Part shown: piece by piece, positions 46,066 through 54,521 of the stretch
Position numbering within the stretch: the first letter of the stretch is position 1
Layout: each line of letters begins with the position of its first letter
Origin: Microbispora oryzae
Lineage (GTDB): Bacteria; Actinomycetota; Actinomycetes; Streptosporangiales; Streptosporangiaceae
NCBI RefSeq assembly: GCF_017896165.1
Contig: NZ_JAFCNB010000004.1
Location: forward strand, 365,867 to 429,866
Reading direction: 5' to 3'
Length of the DNA stretch: 64,000 nt
Notes under the pieces: generated by a model
The model's input: only the letters and a program-made list of their open reading frames with translations
Databases searched by the model: none
Told to the model about the DNA's origin: nothing
Translations under genes and position numbers: made by a program

Positions 46066-46460
46066 CTTCTTGCCTGCTTTCTGGGTGGGGAGCTCTGGAG
46101 CCTTACTGCGTGCTTCGCCGAGCAGTTGGTGGGGGGGTGTTCAGGCGTGTTGCCGGCTGTCGCAGGGGCTGACCCGCAGACCGGCGTCACGAGTACGCCG
46201 CGACGTAATGGGGCTTCAAGCAGTCGAGAGGTCCTTCGGCCCTTGTGCGGCCCGGCGGCGAACCGAGTAGGACATCGAGCATGCTCATAGGAGCTCCAAC
46301 TGATCGAAGCGGAGCGATGGCGGACGGTTCCCCGATGGATGAAGGATGGCTGGCATCCGCCACCTTTCCTATACGATCCGAGTGGGGGCGTCAACATCCC
46401 GCAGCGTTGCGACCGATGTCAACAGGTTCCCGAAGACGTAAGAAAGGACCTCACGTCAAG
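46066..46460. promoter_or_regulatory. Divergent regulatory region between importer operon and GntR gene
   Basis: These 395 bp contain no gene I can support. On the minus strand a TTGACG (46394-46389) and TATAGG (46373-46368) form a weak promoter candidate with a short 15-bp spacer, about 300 bp before the binding-protein start. The region probably carries the operator of the GntR regulator, but no clear GntR palindrome stands out. Confidence 0.35.
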
Positions 46461-47204
46461 ATGGACGACGAAGCGATGATCGCGCGGCGCCGGGGGGCCA
46501 TGACGGGCGGAACGCCGCCGCGAAGATCTCGCGGCCGGCTTGCCGACGAGGTGTACGACACGCTGCTCGGACAGCTGATGTCGCTACGGATCGAGCCTGG
46601 CTCCCGCGTCACGATCGACGTCCTGGCGCGAGAGCTGGGGGTCTCGCAGACGCCGATCCGAGACGCTCTGAACCGCATGGAGGCCGAGGGCCTGGTCGTG
46701 CGTGTGCCCCATGCCGGCTATCGCATTCCCCCCCAAATCACCCGCCAGCGATTCGAGGACATGCTTGAGCTCCGCCTGCTCCTCGAGCCGGCAGCGGCAC
46801 GCAGATCCGCCGAACACGCATCCCTGAAGCAGGTAGCCGGTCTGCGACGAATGCTGGAGGAGATGGCGGAGCTGGAGGGGGGCAACGGGCTCATGGCCTA
46901 TGGCGCCTTCGGGCTACGCGACGCCGCCTTTCACGATCTCGTCGCCCTGAGCGCGGAGAACCAGGTCATCCGCGAAGCGCTCGCTCGCCTGCACACGCAC
47001 GTGCACCTGTTCCGGCTTCTCCACGACACCCAGGTCACTCACTTGGCCATGGCCGAGCACGAAGAGGTTCTGGCCGCGATCGCCGCGCGCGACTCCGACG
47101 CCGCCGCCTACGCCATGCGTCGGCACATCCTGCTGTCCGGCGAGCGGTTCCGACGGTTGTTCGACGAAGTCAAGGGCTCGGACGGAATGGCGGTAAAGGC
47201 TTGA
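46461..47204 (+). CDS. GntR family transcriptional regulator (FadR/FCD type)
   Basis: A 247-aa repressor-type regulator. The winged HTH is RLADEVYDTLLGQLMSLRIEPGSRVTIDVLARELGVSQTPIRDALNRMEAEGLV. The C-terminal FCD domain is all-helical (EDMLELRLLLEPAAARRSAEHA, AFHDLVALSAENQVI, HLAMAEHEEVLAAIAARD), with conserved Asp/His residues that usually bind a metal and an organic-acid ligand. ATG 46461 is chosen; the frame is open to 46245. It is divergent from the importer operon, which it most likely regulates in response to a carboxylic-acid intermediate. Confidence 0.9.
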   Translation: MDDEAMIARRRGAMTGGTPPRRSRGRLADEVYDTLLGQLMSLRIEPGSRVTIDVLARELGVSQTPIRDALNRMEAEGLVVRVPHAGYRIPPQITRQRFEDMLELRLLLEPAAARRSAEHASLKQVAGLRRMLEEMAELEGGNGLMAYGAFGLRDAAFHDLVALSAENQVIREALARLHTHVHLFRLLHDTQVTHLAMAEHEEVLAAIAARDSDAAAYAMRRHILLSGERFRRLFDEVKGSDGMAVKA

Positions 47205-47235
47205 CGGGCGGGCTGGGCCGAGGAATGCTAACGCA

Positions 47236-47255
47236 ATCGGATCGGATCGGATCGG
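47236..47255. repeat. Short tandem repeat ATCGG x4
   Basis: Four exact copies of the pentamer ATCGG followed by ATCC lie in the 87-bp gap before the DJ-1/PfpI gene. It is non-coding and could vary by slippage, changing the spacing to the ribosome site of the next gene (AGGAGAAGCAG at 47281-47291). Confidence 0.7.
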
Positions 47256-47291
47256 ATCCACCTCACCCGCCTCAGATGCGAGGAGAAGCAG

Positions 47292-47861
47292 GTGCCCAGA
47301 GCGCTGCTCCTTACCGGCGACGCCGCCGAGGAGCTCGACACCATGTATCCCTACTATCGCGTGCAGGAGGGCGGCTGGGACGTTGACGTCTCGTCACGGA
47401 CGATGCGTGACGTTCAGCTGGTCATCCACGAGTTCGACCCCAACTCCGACGCCTACGTGGAGAAGAACGGCCGGAAGCTGCCGGTCGACGTGCCCTGGGC
47501 CGAGGTCGACGTCGAGCGCTATGACGCCCTCATCATCCCTGGGGGACGTGCCCCCGAGTGGATCCGGGTCGACGCCGACGTCAGGCGCATCACCGAGCAT
47601 TTCTTCGCGCGCAACCTCCCGATCGCGCTGGTGTGCCACGGCGCGCAGGTTCCGGCCGTGTACGGGCTGCTGAAGGGCCGGAAGACGGCGTGCTTCCCGC
47701 CCATCACCGGTGACATGGAGAACGCGGGCGCGACGGTCATCGACGCTCCCGACGTCGTCGACGGCAACCTCGTCTCCTGCCGCGGATGGCCCGACATGCC
47801 GCAGTTCGGCAGGGTCATGATGGAGGTCTTCTCGAAGTCCATCGGCTCCGCATCGGCATGA
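47292..47861 (+). CDS. DJ-1/PfpI family protein
   Basis: A 189-aa class I glutamine amidotransferase-like protein. The nucleophile elbow IALVCHGAQVPAVYGLLKGRK contains the reactive Cys followed by His, ALIIPGGRAPEWIRVD is the preceding strand, and NLVSCRGWPDMPQFGRVMMEVF ends the fold. Members are proteases, glyoxalases or isocyanide hydratases. Start GTG 47292 has AGGAG upstream. It lies between the GntR gene and an alpha/beta hydrolase on the same strand, so it is likely to be part of the catabolic block. Confidence 0.85.
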   Translation: MPRALLLTGDAAEELDTMYPYYRVQEGGWDVDVSSRTMRDVQLVIHEFDPNSDAYVEKNGRKLPVDVPWAEVDVERYDALIIPGGRAPEWIRVDADVRRITEHFFARNLPIALVCHGAQVPAVYGLLKGRKTACFPPITGDMENAGATVIDAPDVVDGNLVSCRGWPDMPQFGRVMMEVFSKSIGSASA

Positions 47862-47880
47862 GCACACCTGGCCTGTCCCG

Positions 47881-48702
47881 GTGACGACACTTCGGACCGT
47901 CACAGTCGACGGCTCCCCCGTCCACATCCTGGAGAGCGGCACCGGGCCTGCGGTGCTGATGCTGCACGGCTCCGGACCCGGTACGACCGGATCCGGAGCC
48001 TGGGCGACGACGGCACAGGCGCTGGGCCCGTCCTGGCACGTGGTGGCTCCTGACCAGGCGGGGTTCGGCCGTACACCGATCCCGGAGGGCTCCAGGGGTG
48101 GGCTCCGGCTGTGGACGGAGCAGGCCGCGGGCCTGATGGATACTCTCGGTGTCGAGCACTACGCCGTGGTGGGTCACTCCATGGGCGGTGCCGTGGCGCT
48201 GGCGTTGGCGGCCGCGCGTCCCGAGCAGGTCACCCGTGTCGTGGCGGTCTCGACGATGGGCGCCCCCGGGGCGCCGCTGTCCGCCGGGCTCGACGCGGTC
48301 TGGGCCGCCCCCGCCGGCCCACTCGGGGCACGAGACATGTTGAGTCGCCTCGTCTTCGACCAAGCGCTCGTGACCGAGTCGGCCGTCGCCGCCCGTGCAG
48401 CCGCGATGCGAGCGGGGGCGGCCGCATACGCGTCGTTGTTCCCTCCACCCAGGGCACGTTGGGCCGATGACCTCACCCTCTCGGCGCAAACGCTGGCAGG
48501 GATCCGCGCGCCCGTGCTGCTCGTCCACGGCGCCGATGACCGAGTCACCCCGCTCGGGACGGCAGCCCTGCCCCTGCTCGAACACCTGGCCGATGTCCGT
48601 CTGCACGTGTTCGGCCGATGCGGGCACGTGCCGGCGCTCGAGCACCCGCACGACTTCAGGCGGCTCCTGTCGTGTTTCCTCGGCCGGGAACGAGGTCACT
48701 GA
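47881..48702 (+). CDS. Alpha/beta hydrolase (meta-cleavage product hydrolase-like)
   Basis: A 273-aa alpha/beta hydrolase. LMLHGSGPGTTGSGAW is the oxyanion-hole motif shared with meta-cleavage-product (C-C bond) hydrolases. VVGHSMGGAVALALA holds the nucleophilic Ser, HGADDRVTP the Asp, and GRCGHVPALEHP the His. Start GTG 47881 lies 19 bp after the PfpI gene. Catalysis of C-C or ester hydrolysis of a pathway intermediate is plausible. The 152 bp after it (48703-48854) hold nothing recognisable. Confidence 0.87.
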   Translation: MTTLRTVTVDGSPVHILESGTGPAVLMLHGSGPGTTGSGAWATTAQALGPSWHVVAPDQAGFGRTPIPEGSRGGLRLWTEQAAGLMDTLGVEHYAVVGHSMGGAVALALAAARPEQVTRVVAVSTMGAPGAPLSAGLDAVWAAPAGPLGARDMLSRLVFDQALVTESAVAARAAAMRAGAAAYASLFPPPRARWADDLTLSAQTLAGIRAPVLLVHGADDRVTPLGTAALPLLEHLADVRLHVFGRCGHVPALEHPHDFRRLLSCFLGRERGH

Positions 48703-48854
48703 TTGCTGCGACAGGTCCGCAGCCCGTGCTCAAGCAGATCAGCATGGAGCAGGCGTGATCCGCGCAACGACAGGACCGCGATCGTGCAGTCGCGCTGCTG
48801 GGTGGGAAGAACCAGAGGTGGATTTTCACCTCGATCGCTCAGCGAGGGGATGCG

Positions 48855-49589
48855 GTGACGCCCTGCCGCCTGTACGTTCTCCCTGCCGCAGCCGCGCCGA
48901 CGGCCGTGATCATGCGCCGTGGGCCGTCGGCGTGGTGGCACCTGCTGGCATGGGATCTGCAGTCCGGTGAGCTGAGCTCCGGCGCGTGGCTGCGCGGGAT
49001 GCTCTATCCCGGCCGCAGTGCCCTCTCGCCGGACGGGAAGCTGCTCGGGTACTTCGCGCTCGGCCACGGGCGGCACCCGTGGGACACCTACTTCGCCGTG
49101 TCGAAGACCCCCTGGCTCACCGCGCTCGCCGCCTGGCACACCCACGGCACCTGGACGGGCGGGTGCGAGTTCGCCGCCGACAACAGCCTGACGATCTCCG
49201 CGTCCATGGACGAGCGCCCATTTCACGGCCGCTATCCATACGGCGCCACGGTAGGGACCCTGACCCGCCGCCGTGACGGATGGCGGCCCCTGACGGGAGC
49301 GTCGGGACTCCTGCGGCGCGTCCAGCCGGGTGGCGAGCACGCACTGATCACCGCGCGTACCGGGAGCCCACACTACCTGCGTGAGGACGCCGAGGGCGGG
49401 CGCACGCCGCTGCCCGAGGCGGCCTGGGCCGACTGGGATGGCCGGGGGCGATTGCTCGTGGCCACCCACCAGGGCGCCGTGAAGATCGTCGAGCGGCGGT
49501 CCGGCACCTGGGTGGAGACCTGGTCCCGCGATCTGAACGGCCTGACCCCTGCGCCGGCACCGTCCCCGTCCTGGGCCCGGGCCTGGTAA
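48855..49589 (+). CDS. Hypothetical protein, possibly beta-propeller-like
   Basis: A 244-aa protein I cannot assign. It is rich in Trp and Gly and shows loosely spaced repeats of the kind W-x-L/W-D-x-x-(S/T)G (LAWDLQSGELSSG, RSALSPDGKLLGYFALG, RVQPGGEHALITART, WADWDGRGRLLVATHQG), suggesting WD40/TolB-like blades. No signal peptide is visible, so it is probably cytoplasmic. GTG 48855 has GAGGGG upstream. It is not obviously linked to the catabolic block or to the TetR/ABC-F pair that follows. 49590-49775 is empty. Confidence 0.6.
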   Translation: MTPCRLYVLPAAAAPTAVIMRRGPSAWWHLLAWDLQSGELSSGAWLRGMLYPGRSALSPDGKLLGYFALGHGRHPWDTYFAVSKTPWLTALAAWHTHGTWTGGCEFAADNSLTISASMDERPFHGRYPYGATVGTLTRRRDGWRPLTGASGLLRRVQPGGEHALITARTGSPHYLREDAEGGRTPLPEAAWADWDGRGRLLVATHQGAVKIVERRSGTWVETWSRDLNGLTPAPAPSPSWARAW

Positions 49590-49775
49590 CTACTGCGGGA
49601 CGGTGACCGTGACCTGCCAGCCGTGCGGCGCGGGCCCGGCCTCCCAGCTCTTCGGTACGTGCCGGCGACACGGTCGTCGTCCATGCCGTCGGACCCGACT
49701 CGCCGCTGTACGGGGGACGGTGGCGGAGCGTGCCGACCCGGGCGAACCGGCAGCCGGCGGGGGCTACTCCCGGGC

Positions 49776-50486
49776 TCAGGGGGCCCTTTCGGTCCGCTGC
49801 TCATCAGATCCGATGCCGTCGAGGAGCCACGCCAGGCCGAGGGCGAAACTGGTGTCCCAGTCGCTGTCCCCGGTGAGCGGCCCATGCGTGGCGAGCACGG
49901 GGTATCGGTCGCGGTTGTCACGCAGGAATTCCCGCGCGGCCTGCCGTGGCGCATCCTCCTCCTGGGCCGTCCAGGTCGCCTGCATGAGCGCCGAACCGAT
50001 GACGTAGTTGGACAGGCCGTACGCGGCGGCGGTCAGGTGCGGCTCGGTGACCCCGGCACCTACGAGAGTGGCGTACAGGAACTCACTGCGGGCGAGCACG
50101 TTGGGGCCCAGCATGGGACGGCCGAGCAGCGCCGCCGACCAGGGATGTTCGAGCAGGACCGCACGCCATCCGCTGATCAGCGCGGTGACGCCCGCGCGCC
50201 AGTCCTGAGCGCCCGGGCGCGGGATCTCCACCGCCGCGAAGATCGCGTCCAGGGCCAGGTCGAGGACGTCGTCCTTGGTCTTCACATGCCAGTAGAGCGT
50301 CGTCGAGCCGGTGCCGAGGCGCTCGGCGAGCCGCCGCATGGTCAGCCGGCCGGCGCCCTCCTCGTCCAGGAGAGCCACGGCCTCGCGCACGATTCGGTCG
50401 CGACTGAGCGGCGGCGCCTCGCGCGCCGCCCGCGCGGGCCGCCGCAGCCACACGTCCCCTGCCGACCCCGAGTGTTTCGCCGCCAT
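49776..50486 (-). CDS. TetR family transcriptional regulator (Tet-repressor C-terminal type)
   Basis: A 236-aa repressor. The HTH is LSRDRIVREAVALLDEEGAGRLTMRRLAERLGTGSTTLYWHVKTKDDVLDLALDAIF. The C-terminal region (GAQDWRAGVTALISGWRAVLLEHPW...LYATLVGAGV..AAYGLSNYVIGSALMQ) is the TetR_C-type ligand-binding domain found in tetracycline-like repressors. ATG 50486 has AGGAGGG upstream. It is divergent from an ABC-F gene across a 118-bp promoter region with a dyad, so it probably represses that gene until an antibiotic binds. Confidence 0.9.
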   Translation of the reverse strand: MAAKHSGSAGDVWLRRPARAAREAPPLSRDRIVREAVALLDEEGAGRLTMRRLAERLGTGSTTLYWHVKTKDDVLDLALDAIFAAVEIPRPGAQDWRAGVTALISGWRAVLLEHPWSAALLGRPMLGPNVLARSEFLYATLVGAGVTEPHLTAAAYGLSNYVIGSALMQATWTAQEEDAPRQAAREFLRDNRDRYPVLATHGPLTGDSDWDTSFALGLAWLLDGIGSDEQRTERAP

Positions 50487-50536
50487 CTCGCCCTCCTGAT
50501 CGTTCTCAGGCGAGTCTAGTATGGTGTTCGAGCACT

Positions 50537-50549
50537 GGATCAATGATCC
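50537..50549. promoter_or_regulatory. Dyad between TetR and ABC-F genes
   Basis: GGATC-AAT-GATCC is a perfect 5-3-5 inverted repeat centrally placed in the divergent TetR/ABC-F promoter region (50487-50604). It is short for a TetR operator, so the real site may extend into the flanking TG/CA bases. Confidence 0.4.
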
Positions 50550-50604
50550 GGTCACCAGAACGTCGATCCGGCCGCGAGGGCCCGGACCGGCGGGGAGGAG
50601 CGCG

Positions 50605-52209
50605 GTGGCGGGACATGTCGAGGTCGACCGGCTCACCTACGTGCTGCCGGACGGGCGACTGCTTCTTCACGAGGTGTCGTTCCGCGTCGGTGACGGCGTC
50701 AAGGCGGGGTTGGTCGGGCCGAACGGCGCGGGCAAGACCACCCTGCTGCGACTGATCGCCGGAGATCTGCGGCCGGACGACGGCCGGGTCAGCCGCTCGG
50801 GCGGTCTGGGGGTGATGCGGCAGTTCATCGGCGGCGTCCGGGACGACCGGACCCTGCACGCCCTGTTGCTGTCCGCGGCCCCCGACCGGGTCCGCGCCGC
50901 CGCGGCCGAGTTGGCGCGGGCGGAGGCGGCGCTGGCGGCACGCGACGACGAGGCGGCGCAACTGGCGTACGCGCAGGCGATCAGCGACTACGCCGACGCC
51001 GGCGGCTACGACATGGAGGTGGTGTGGGACACGTGCACGACAGTGGCTCTCGGCCTGCCCTATGACGTGGTGCGCGGCCGGCCGGTGGGCACCCTGTCGG
51101 GTGGCGAGCAGAAACGCCTCGTTCTGGAGGCCCTGCTGCGCGGCCCGGATCAGGTGCTGCTGCTGGACGAGCCGGACAACTACCTCGACGTGCCCGCCAA
51201 GCGATGGCTGGAGGATCAGCTGCGCGCCACCGCCAAGACCGTGCTGCTGGTCTCGCACGATCGGCAGCTGCTGGCCGACGCCATGGACCGGATCGTGACC
51301 GTGGAGTCGCGCGGCGTCTGGGTCCACGGAGGAGGCTTCGCCACGTACGCCGAGGGCAGGCGGAATCGGATCGACCGGCTGGAGGAGCGGCGGCGCCGCT
51401 GGGACGAGGAGCACACCAAGCTCAAGCGCCTGGTGCAGACCCTGCGGCAGACGGCGGCCAACAACGACGCGCTGGCCTCCGCCTACCGGGCCGCCCGCAC
51501 ACGGCTGGAGCGGTTCGAGGAAGCCGGCCCACCCGAGCGCCCGCCCAGGCCGCAGAACGTGCGGATGCGGCTGCGCGGCGGCCGGACCGGCAAACGCGCC
51601 GTGATCTGCGAAGCCCTGGAGCTCACCGGGCTGATGCGGCCGTTCGACGCCGAAATCCGATACGGCGAGCGCGTCGGCGTCCTCGGCTCCAACGGCTCGG
51701 GCAAATCACATTTCCTGCGGTTGCTGGCCGAAGCGGCGGACGGCGCGGTGCCCTCCATCCGCCACAGCGGTTCCGTACGGCTGGGCGCCCGGGTGGTGCC
51801 CGGCCACTTCGCGCAGACCCACGTCAGGCCGGAACTCCACGGCCGGACGCCCGCCGAAGTGGTGCTGGCCGGGCGTGCCCTCACTCTCAACGAGGCCATG
51901 GCGGCGCTCGCGCGCTACGAGCTCGCGCCGGCCGCAGGCCAGCGGTTCGAGACGTTGTCCGGTGGACAGCAGGCCCGGCTGCAGATCCTGCTGCTTGAGC
52001 TGTCTGGGGCCACCTTGCTGCTGCTCGACGAACCGACCGACAACCTCGACCTCGCCAGCGCCGAGGCCCTGCAGCAGGGCCTCGCGTCCTTCGCCGGAAC
52101 TGTGCTGGCCGTCACCCATGACCGCTGGTTCGCCGCCGACTTCGACCGTTTCCTCATCTTCGGCGCCGACGGAGCCGTCTACGAGAGCGCCGCCCCCGTA
52201 TGGGGTTAG
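50605..52209 (+). CDS. ABC-F type ribosomal protection protein
   Basis: A 534-aa protein with two ABC ATPase domains and no TM segments. Domain 1: Walker A GPNGAGKTTL, signature LSGGEQKRLVLEALL, Walker B VLLLDEPDNYLD, H-loop SHDRQLL. The interdomain linker (about residues 225-300) is charged and helical (RLEERRRRWDEEHTKLKRLVQTLRQTAANND), as in ABC-F factors that reach the peptidyl-transferase centre. Domain 2: Walker A GSNGSGKSHF, signature LSGGQQARLQILLL, Walker B TLLLLDEPTDNLD. GTG 50605 has GGAGGAG 5 nt upstream. With the divergent TetR gene this looks like inducible antibiotic resistance; the drug class is unknown. Confidence 0.9.
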   Translation: MAGHVEVDRLTYVLPDGRLLLHEVSFRVGDGVKAGLVGPNGAGKTTLLRLIAGDLRPDDGRVSRSGGLGVMRQFIGGVRDDRTLHALLLSAAPDRVRAAAAELARAEAALAARDDEAAQLAYAQAISDYADAGGYDMEVVWDTCTTVALGLPYDVVRGRPVGTLSGGEQKRLVLEALLRGPDQVLLLDEPDNYLDVPAKRWLEDQLRATAKTVLLVSHDRQLLADAMDRIVTVESRGVWVHGGGFATYAEGRRNRIDRLEERRRRWDEEHTKLKRLVQTLRQTAANNDALASAYRAARTRLERFEEAGPPERPPRPQNVRMRLRGGRTGKRAVICEALELTGLMRPFDAEIRYGERVGVLGSNGSGKSHFLRLLAEAADGAVPSIRHSGSVRLGARVVPGHFAQTHVRPELHGRTPAEVVLAGRALTLNEAMAALARYELAPAAGQRFETLSGGQQARLQILLLELSGATLLLLDEPTDNLDLASAEALQQGLASFAGTVLAVTHDRWFAADFDRFLIFGADGAVYESAAPVWG

Positions 52210-52236
52210 CGCAGGTCAGCAGTGACAGCGAAGGTG

Positions 52237-52995
52237 CTAGGCGTCCCGCGTGCGCAGGAGCAGGGCGCCGGCCGACAGCGCCACGACGGCCCACCCGGCG
52301 GTCACGCCGAGACCGGCCCAGGGGCTGACGGGCAGGCTGCGGAGATTGGTGGTGGCCTGGACGGCGAGCCCGGCGCTCATCGGTGCGATCTTCTGGAGCA
52401 GGCGCTGCCAGTACGGATCGCCGACAATCTGGGACACGATCGGGACGACGTAGAGGAGGCCGAGGACGACCCCGATGCCGGTGGCGGAGTCCCGCACGGC
52501 GGTCGCGACACCGAGGCTGAGCAGGGCGATCAGCATCAGGTAGAGGACCGTCCCGGCGGCCGCTCGCAGCGTCGGCCCCTCGGCGGAGGACAGTGCCTGG
52601 CGGCCGGGGCCGGGCAGGATGAGCCACCCGGCGAGCAGCGACCCGAGAACGGCGACGGTTCCGGCGACGGCCACGACTCCGGTGAGCGTGACGGCCTTGG
52701 CCGCGAGGACGGTGACCCGCTGCGGCACCGCCGTCAGGGAGGTGCGGATCATGCCCGAGGCGTACTCACCGCTGATCACCAGCACCGCCAGGATGACGAC
52801 CGGCGCCTGACCGAGATAGACGCCCATGAGGCTGAGCCTGGTCGTGTCACCTCCGCAGCCGGTGGGCGTGCAACCGGCCACCGAAGTCGCCCCGGCGCCC
52901 AGCGCCACCGTCGCCGCGACGGTGCCGAGCAGCAGCCACAGCGGGCCGGCGACGGTTCGTATCTTCGTCCATTCCGCGTGCAGGGCCGGTCTCAC
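52237..52995 (-). CDS. ABC-2 exporter permease
   Basis: A 252-aa permease starting at GTG 52995 (GGAGGG upstream; GTGA overlap with the preceding gene). It opens RPALHAEWTKIRTVAGPLW, the sequence shared with its sister permease, and has six TM helices, with VVILAVLVISGEYASGMIRTSLTAVPQR (the E-Y-x-x-G motif of ABC-2 permeases) after TM2. A short external loop with two Cys (VAGCTPTGCGG) follows TM1. Last gene of the response regulator-kinase-ATPase-permease-permease set. Confidence 0.88.
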   Translation of the reverse strand: MRPALHAEWTKIRTVAGPLWLLLGTVAATVALGAGATSVAGCTPTGCGGDTTRLSLMGVYLGQAPVVILAVLVISGEYASGMIRTSLTAVPQRVTVLAAKAVTLTGVVAVAGTVAVLGSLLAGWLILPGPGRQALSSAEGPTLRAAAGTVLYLMLIALLSLGVATAVRDSATGIGVVLGLLYVVPIVSQIVGDPYWQRLLQKIAPMSAGLAVQATTNLRSLPVSPWAGLGVTAGWAVVALSAGALLLRTRDA

Positions 52996-54521
52996 GCGTC
53001 CCTCCTGCGGAGCAGGACGGCGGCCACGATCAGGCTCACACCCGCGTAACCGGCCAGGACCGCGAACCCCGCCCACGGCGCCAACGGGTAATAGCCGTTG
53101 TACGGCGTATAAATGCTCGCGACCTGGTCATACCGCACAAGTGTCTGCTGGACGGCGAAGGCCGCGGCCGGCGTCACCCGGGCCAGCCAGTTGGCCACGC
53201 TCGCGGGCATGAACGGGACGGCGGTCAGGATGTAGGGCAGCACGACGGCCACGATGACGGCGGTCACCGCGCCGGCGCCGTGCCGGACGATGACGCCGAC
53301 GCAGAGGGCCAGGATCGAGGCGATCGCGAGCAGCGCCGCGGTCCCGAGCGCCACCCGCAACTGGGTCGCGGGCGTCACCGGGAAGACGTACACGCCGTTG
53401 GCCCGGGCGAGCCGCTCGCCGAGCGGACCGGCGACGAGCGCGCCCGCCAGCCCGGCGACGAAGGTGACGGCCCCCAGCACGATCGCCTTGGCGGCCAGCA
53501 CCCGGCTCCGTCTCGGGCCGGCGGCCAGGGTGACGTGGATCAGGTTCTCCCGGTATTCGGTGGTGATGAACAGCGCCCCCACGACGATCACCGCGACCAG
53601 CGCGGCGAACGTGCCGGTGAGGATCTCCCCGAGGGTGCCGCCGGTCGGCAGCGTCTCGCGGACGGCGGGCGCGATGTCGCCGGCGCCGGTCACCGTGAAC
53701 CGGCCGCCGGATTCCGAGAACGAACCCGACGTGTTCGCCGGGTAGCCGGCGAAGCTCGGGGATCTGGCTCCCACCTGGTCACCGGTCCAGTCACCACCGG
53801 CTGCGCTTTCCTGGACGCGAAGATCCCCGAAGGTGGCCGTGGACACGCTGCCGCGCGTGCCCATGCCGTCCACGACAGGCGGAGATGCCACGAACAGCCC
53901 GACCTGTACGGTCGCTCCGAGCCCGCTCACGTGCGCGGCGCCCACCTTGATCCAGTGCGTGCCGTCGGCGGAGGCGTATCCGGTGATCGCGTCGCCCGAG
54001 CGGTCCAGCCGCAGCCTGCGGACGGCCGCGGCGGAGACGGGTCCTGGGAGGCCCGCCGTGTCGTCGACGTAGTTGTCCTGCATCCGCACGCCGTGCCCGC
54101 CGGTCACCATGATCGCCGCGTAGGGCGATCCCTGGCGGGTGCTCTCCTTGACGATGAGCCCGGCCTTCGCCCACGGCACGAGCCCGGCCCGCAGATCCCC
54201 GGGACGCTCGGGGATGCTGCTCGTGAGCGCGGAAACGGAGACGGTGACGCTGCCGTTTCCCGCCATCGGCCGGTGCACGAAGTAGAAGCTGTCGGTGACC
54301 GGTTCACCGCCCGGTCCGATCGGAACAGGTGGTGCGCCCTTCTGATCGCTGCTGACGCCGGCGAGCACGGCGAACAGCACCACCATCAGCGCCGCCACCA
54401 CCATGCCGGTCACCCAGCCCGCGACCGTGCGGAACTTGGTCCATTCCGCGTGCAGCGACTGGAGGAAGCCGTCGTGCCCGGCCCGTTGGCTGGGCTGGCG
54501 AGTCGTAACGGCCGGGGTCAC
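52992..54521 (-). CDS. ABC-2 exporter permease with large extracytoplasmic insert
   Basis: A 509-aa permease. It shares FLQSLHAEWTKFRTVAGW and TM1 with the sister permease. Between TM1 and TM2, however, it carries about 240 residues with beta-rich pattern (SFYFVHRPMAGNGSVTVSVS, GLIVKESTRQGSPYAAIMVT, RLRLDRSGDAITGYASADG, ATFGDLRVQ) that looks like a concanavalin/DUF1349-type carbohydrate- or peptide-binding fold facing outside. TM2 onward has the ITTEYRENLIHVTLAAGPRR motif and four more helices. It overlaps the ATPase stop by 4 bp. The insert may sense or bind the transported compound. Confidence 0.85.
   Translation of the reverse strand: MTPAVTTRQPSQRAGHDGFLQSLHAEWTKFRTVAGWVTGMVVAALMVVLFAVLAGVSSDQKGAPPVPIGPGGEPVTDSFYFVHRPMAGNGSVTVSVSALTSSIPERPGDLRAGLVPWAKAGLIVKESTRQGSPYAAIMVTGGHGVRMQDNYVDDTAGLPGPVSAAAVRRLRLDRSGDAITGYASADGTHWIKVGAAHVSGLGATVQVGLFVASPPVVDGMGTRGSVSTATFGDLRVQESAAGGDWTGDQVGARSPSFAGYPANTSGSFSESGGRFTVTGAGDIAPAVRETLPTGGTLGEILTGTFAALVAVIVVGALFITTEYRENLIHVTLAAGPRRSRVLAAKAIVLGAVTFVAGLAGALVAGPLGERLARANGVYVFPVTPATQLRVALGTAALLAIASILALCVGVIVRHGAGAVTAVIVAVVLPYILTAVPFMPASVANWLARVTPAAAFAVQQTLVRYDQVASIYTPYNGYYPLAPWAGFAVLAGYAGVSLIVAAVLLRRRDA

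Noticed and set aside
47236..47255. The ATCGG repeats as a CRISPR-like or integrated-element signature
   Set aside because: Only four 5-bp units with no spacers; simple slippage repeat.
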